Assembly (NCBI GenBank): GCA_016927095.1
Contig: JAFGNI010000271.1
Span: 1-14,915 of the forward strand
Direction of reading: 5' to 3'
Origin: Anaerolineae bacterium
Lineage (GTDB): Bacteria; Chloroflexota; Anaerolineae; B4-G1; SLSP01
Length of the DNA stretch: 14,915 nt
Shown here: positions 13,061 through 14,915 of the stretch, one piece after another
Layout: each line of letters starts with the position of its first letter
Position numbering within the stretch: the first letter of the stretch is position 1
Position numbers and translations under genes: made by a program
The notes under the pieces: generated by a model
What the model was told of the DNA's origin: nothing
Databases searched by the model: none
What the model saw: only the letters and a program-made list of their open reading frames with translations

Positions 13061-13837
13061 TTATCCCTCCTGAAGGCTATTCGCAAGAGCCAAAACCACT
13101 TTGGTCATAGCCGTCACCACGGTCTCGATAAGAGCAGGGTTACAGCTCTCAAAAGGCTGTTTTCCTGACGCATCAGCACGGCGTTGGGGAATGCGTAAAT
13201 GAGCATTGAACTCAAACTGAACTGCTTCTGCTTTCAGCATATCTCTCACATATCGAGTAACCGTGTTGCGCCCATTCGCACCATAGGACTTGTGGTTGAT
13301 AACGACCCTTCTGAGTTTGCAGTCGCTCAATCTTGTAGGGGACTTCACGAAACCCGACTCAGCTAAGCACTCGACAACAAGCTCCTGCGTCTCGCTTGCA
13401 CAACTTCTGCCGTTGGCCGTACCGATGGCGATGCCGAACTCGCGGTCTGCACTCATTCCATGGAAGTCCAGCACAAAACGGATCGCATGTTGGCGGATAA
13501 TTTCTCCTAGAGCGGTCTTATACCTGCACCGACGATCCGCATTGGCATCCTCTGTAGACTGACGACGTAACCAGATGACGTGCGCACCACTCTTTTGGGC
13601 AACCAGGCGAGCAAGTCCGGCGGTGAACTCATCTTCTTCCTTAAGCTCCCGCTCGCTCTTTTCTTCATAGAAGCGGGTGTGCTTAGCACCGTGTGGCGCC
13701 GAAATGAGTATTGGCACAGATCCTTTGAGATAGCCAACCTCATCCTCAGGGTGAGTTGGCAGTTCCTGATAACGCACATCGGCCTCCAGCGCCTCAAGCT
13801 CCCCGATCAGCTTCTTCAAACCTGACTTACGGGTCAC
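13061..13837 (-). CDS. N-formylglutamate amidohydrolase-like zinc hydrolase
   Basis: 258 residues; starts at a GTG (13837) with GGAGG at 13844-13848, 6 bases upstream, and overlaps the methyltransferase stop by 11 bases, so the two are translationally coupled. The fold is suggested by VPILISAPHGAKHTR (His49) with acidic EEDEFTAGLARL (64-75), then EDANADRRCRY (96-106), RFVLDFHGM (His126) and the late VQFEFNAHLRIP (Glu209). These match the His/Glu/His zinc-site layout of N-formylglutamate amidohydrolases (relatives of M14-type deformylases/carboxypeptidases). The classic enzyme releases glutamate from N-formylglutamate in histidine breakdown, but no hut genes are nearby. In this setting the protein more likely hydrolyses an amide or peptide-like signal or modification linked to defence; that is inference. 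There is no signal peptide. It belongs to the lower-GC block (50% in 13321-13380). The fold is fairly confident, the substrate unknown. Confidence 0.7.
   Translation of the reverse strand: MTRKSGLKKLIGELEALEADVRYQELPTHPEDEVGYLKGSVPILISAPHGAKHTRFYEEKSERELKEEDEFTAGLARLVAQKSGAHVIWLRRQSTEDANADRRCRYKTALGEIIRQHAIRFVLDFHGMSADREFGIAIGTANGRSCASETQELVVECLAESGFVKSPTRLSDCKLRRVVINHKSYGANGRNTVTRYVRDMLKAEAVQFEFNAHLRIPQRRADASGKQPFESCNPALIETVVTAMTKVVLALANSLQEG
13066..13070 (-). promoter_or_regulatory. strong Shine-Dalgarno leading into the disrupted gene
   Basis: Minus-strand GGAGG lies 5 bases before the ATG at 13060 and inside the last codons of the amidohydrolase-like gene. It shows where the disrupted gene originally started, although that ATG's frame is now short. 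Confidence 0.55.
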
Positions 13838-14915
13838 TCTTCACCTCCTCATACGCCGCCAACACCAACCGCTTCGTCCGGAACTCGCCGTACCTCGCCT
13901 CATCCTTCCTTCTCACAATCGGGAACGTGTCCAGGATGTACGCCAGTTCCTCCCGCGTGAGCCCGTACAGGTGTGCATACAGCCCGTCGAGCTCGGCGCG
14001 GAGCAGGGCCCGGCGCGCCTCGTCCCACATGAAGGGCGGGCAGGGGAAGGGGTCCGGGCCCGGGGCGGGCGCCCAGTCGGGCGCGACCGCGTCGCGATGT
14101 CCGCCGCCGGTGGCAGCGGCGTTGGCCTCCCACTGCGCCGTAACCGCCTCCCGCAGCCCGGCGCCAGCCTCGGCCCAGACATCGTCGGCGAAGGCGCGCA
14201 GATCCCAGGCGGTGTAGGTGAGTTCGAGTACACGCGGGATGATGAAGCGTAGAAGATCGGATGAATAGGTTTCTGGAGGTAAGACAGGCAGCTGCTTGAC
14301 GATATAGAAGTTGAGAGATGTCCCACCCATTTTCTGACGAATGCAGAAGTCAAAGACCAGGGCGTCAAGATTCGCAAGAAACCCCGAGATGATATTAGGG
14401 AAATCCACCCTTGGGATAAGAACGGGTGCCTTGTTGCTTAAACCGCTCCATGGTAATAGTGTGAACACACCAGTGCGCTCGTTGGTCGTGTTGGTAATAT
14501 CCCGGAATGCCAAAAACCAACTAAGATCAGAAGGGGAGCGTTCAACGACGTCCATACGCCTGACCCAATACCATGGTCGAACCTGGTACTCTGGACTACG
14601 ATACTGGTCAGGTGTTGGGATTGTAAGGTGCACATCGCTACGGCTGTCATTTCCTTCATAGCTACCAAAACGATGATCAATATGCCAAAACATCTTTGCC
14701 TCATAAAGTGGCAGATACTCGTCGCCATTGCCCACGAAGACATTGCCGTGTAGCTTTGCGCCCCGAGCCACAAGCTCCTCCCGCGTGCAGAAGAGATGTG
14801 AGTCATTGGTCATATGAAACATCGTCGAAAACGACACGCCCCACGGATTCTCCCCCGTCGTTTCGTTGACCAGCACCGGCGCAGCGCGATAGAGCTTCGC
14901 CGTTAACTCCGCATC
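13827..14915 (-). CDS. Eco57I/PglX/DrmMI-type adenine-specific DNA methyltransferase, C-terminal part
   Basis: The frame is open to the right edge, so only the last 362 residues are visible. The SAM-binding and NPPY catalytic motifs would lie outside. Visible landmarks are NPWGVSFSTMFHMTNDSHLF, then EYLPLYEAKMFWHIDHRFG, KMGGTSLNFYIVKQLPVLPP, and a closing domain with DGLYAHLYGLTREELAYILD and ARYGEFRTKRLVLAAYEE. This arrangement is what I know from the C-terminal half of large type IIG/Eco57I-like methylases that serve as PglX in BREX or DrmMI in DISARM. They methylate adenine to mark self DNA. The middle portion (about 14220-14915) is likely the target-recognition region; it is near 48% GC, whereas 13850-14215 reaches 82%, so the gene is mosaic. 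Just before the tail domain is a Gly/Pro/Ala-rich linker (14040-14110). Its TAA overlaps the next gene by 11 bases. Family call is good; PglX versus DrmMI is unresolved. Confidence 0.82.
   Translation of the reverse strand, partial: DAELTAKLYRAAPVLVNETTGENPWGVSFSTMFHMTNDSHLFCTREELVARGAKLHGNVFVGNGDEYLPLYEAKMFWHIDHRFGSYEGNDSRSDVHLTIPTPDQYRSPEYQVRPWYWVRRMDVVERSPSDLSWFLAFRDITNTTNERTGVFTLLPWSGLSNKAPVLIPRVDFPNIISGFLANLDALVFDFCIRQKMGGTSLNFYIVKQLPVLPPETYSSDLLRFIIPRVLELTYTAWDLRAFADDVWAEAGAGLREAVTAQWEANAAATGGGHRDAVAPDWAPAPGPDPFPCPPFMWDEARRALLRAELDGLYAHLYGLTREELAYILDTFPIVRRKDEARYGEFRTKRLVLAAYEEVKSDP
13844..13848 (-). promoter_or_regulatory. Shine-Dalgarno supporting the GTG start of the amidohydrolase-like gene
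   Basis: Minus-strand GGAGG lies 6 bases before the GTG at 13837, within the last codons of the methyltransferase gene. Confidence 0.6.

Noticed and set aside
1..14915. CRISPR array, tRNA genes or insertion sequence
   Set aside because: No regularly spaced repeats of suitable length, no cloverleaf-like segments and no transposase-like frame were seen on either strand.

Overview
The window (14,915 bases) reads as one long bacterial operon. Every gene I can support lies on the minus strand, so transcription runs from the right edge to the left edge. It appears to be a phage-defence locus. It enters at the right with the C-terminal part of an Eco57I/PglX/DrmMI-type adenine DNA methyltransferase and leaves at the left with the N-terminal part of a PglZ-type (BREX) phosphatase. 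No tRNA, rRNA, CRISPR array, transposase, integrase or convincing Rho-independent terminator was seen. The host is probably a high-GC bacterium. A caspase-fold protease with a glycine/asparagine-rich tail and short G-rich heptamer repeats would fit Chloroflexota or a relative, but this is a weak inference.

Order in transcription direction: (1) methyltransferase C-terminus, 14915-13827; (2) N-formylglutamate amidohydrolase-like protein, 13837-13061; (3) an unrecognised gene, 13060-12337, that looks broken; (4) Mrr-type restriction endonuclease, 12318-11119; (5) PD-(D/E)XK nuclease, about 11126-10380; (6) RmuC-type membrane-anchored nuclease-fold protein, 10202-8997; (7) unknown 175-residue protein, 8939-8412; (8) a 1,728-residue DEAH/DUF1998 helicase with a C-terminal Vsr/DUF559-like nuclease domain, 8406-3220; (9) caspase-like protease, 3170-1710; (10) OGG-like HhH-GPD DNA glycosylase, 1524-775; (11) PglZ, 677 to beyond position 1. 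Genes 1/2, 4/5 and 7/8 overlap or nearly touch, and most starts have a clear Shine-Dalgarno sequence. The longest gaps are 177 bases (before rmuC), 185 bases (before the glycosylase) and 97 bases (before pglZ).

Base composition is patchy. Hand counts of 60-base blocks give 72% GC in pglZ, 82% in the helicase and 82% in the 3' end of the methyltransferase gene. They give 48-50% in the amidohydrolase and in the methyltransferase's presumed target-recognition region, and 37% in the gap before the glycosylase. The simplest reading is a methyltransferase - DUF1998 helicase - PglZ core into which two lower-GC accessory blocks have been placed. This is inference. Working idea: methylation marks self, the helicase-nuclease and the PD-(D/E)XK proteins act on foreign DNA, the glycosylase could attack modified bases, and the caspase-like protease could be a suicide arm. 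The gene combination looks like a BREX/DISARM-like composite that I do not recognise as a described system.
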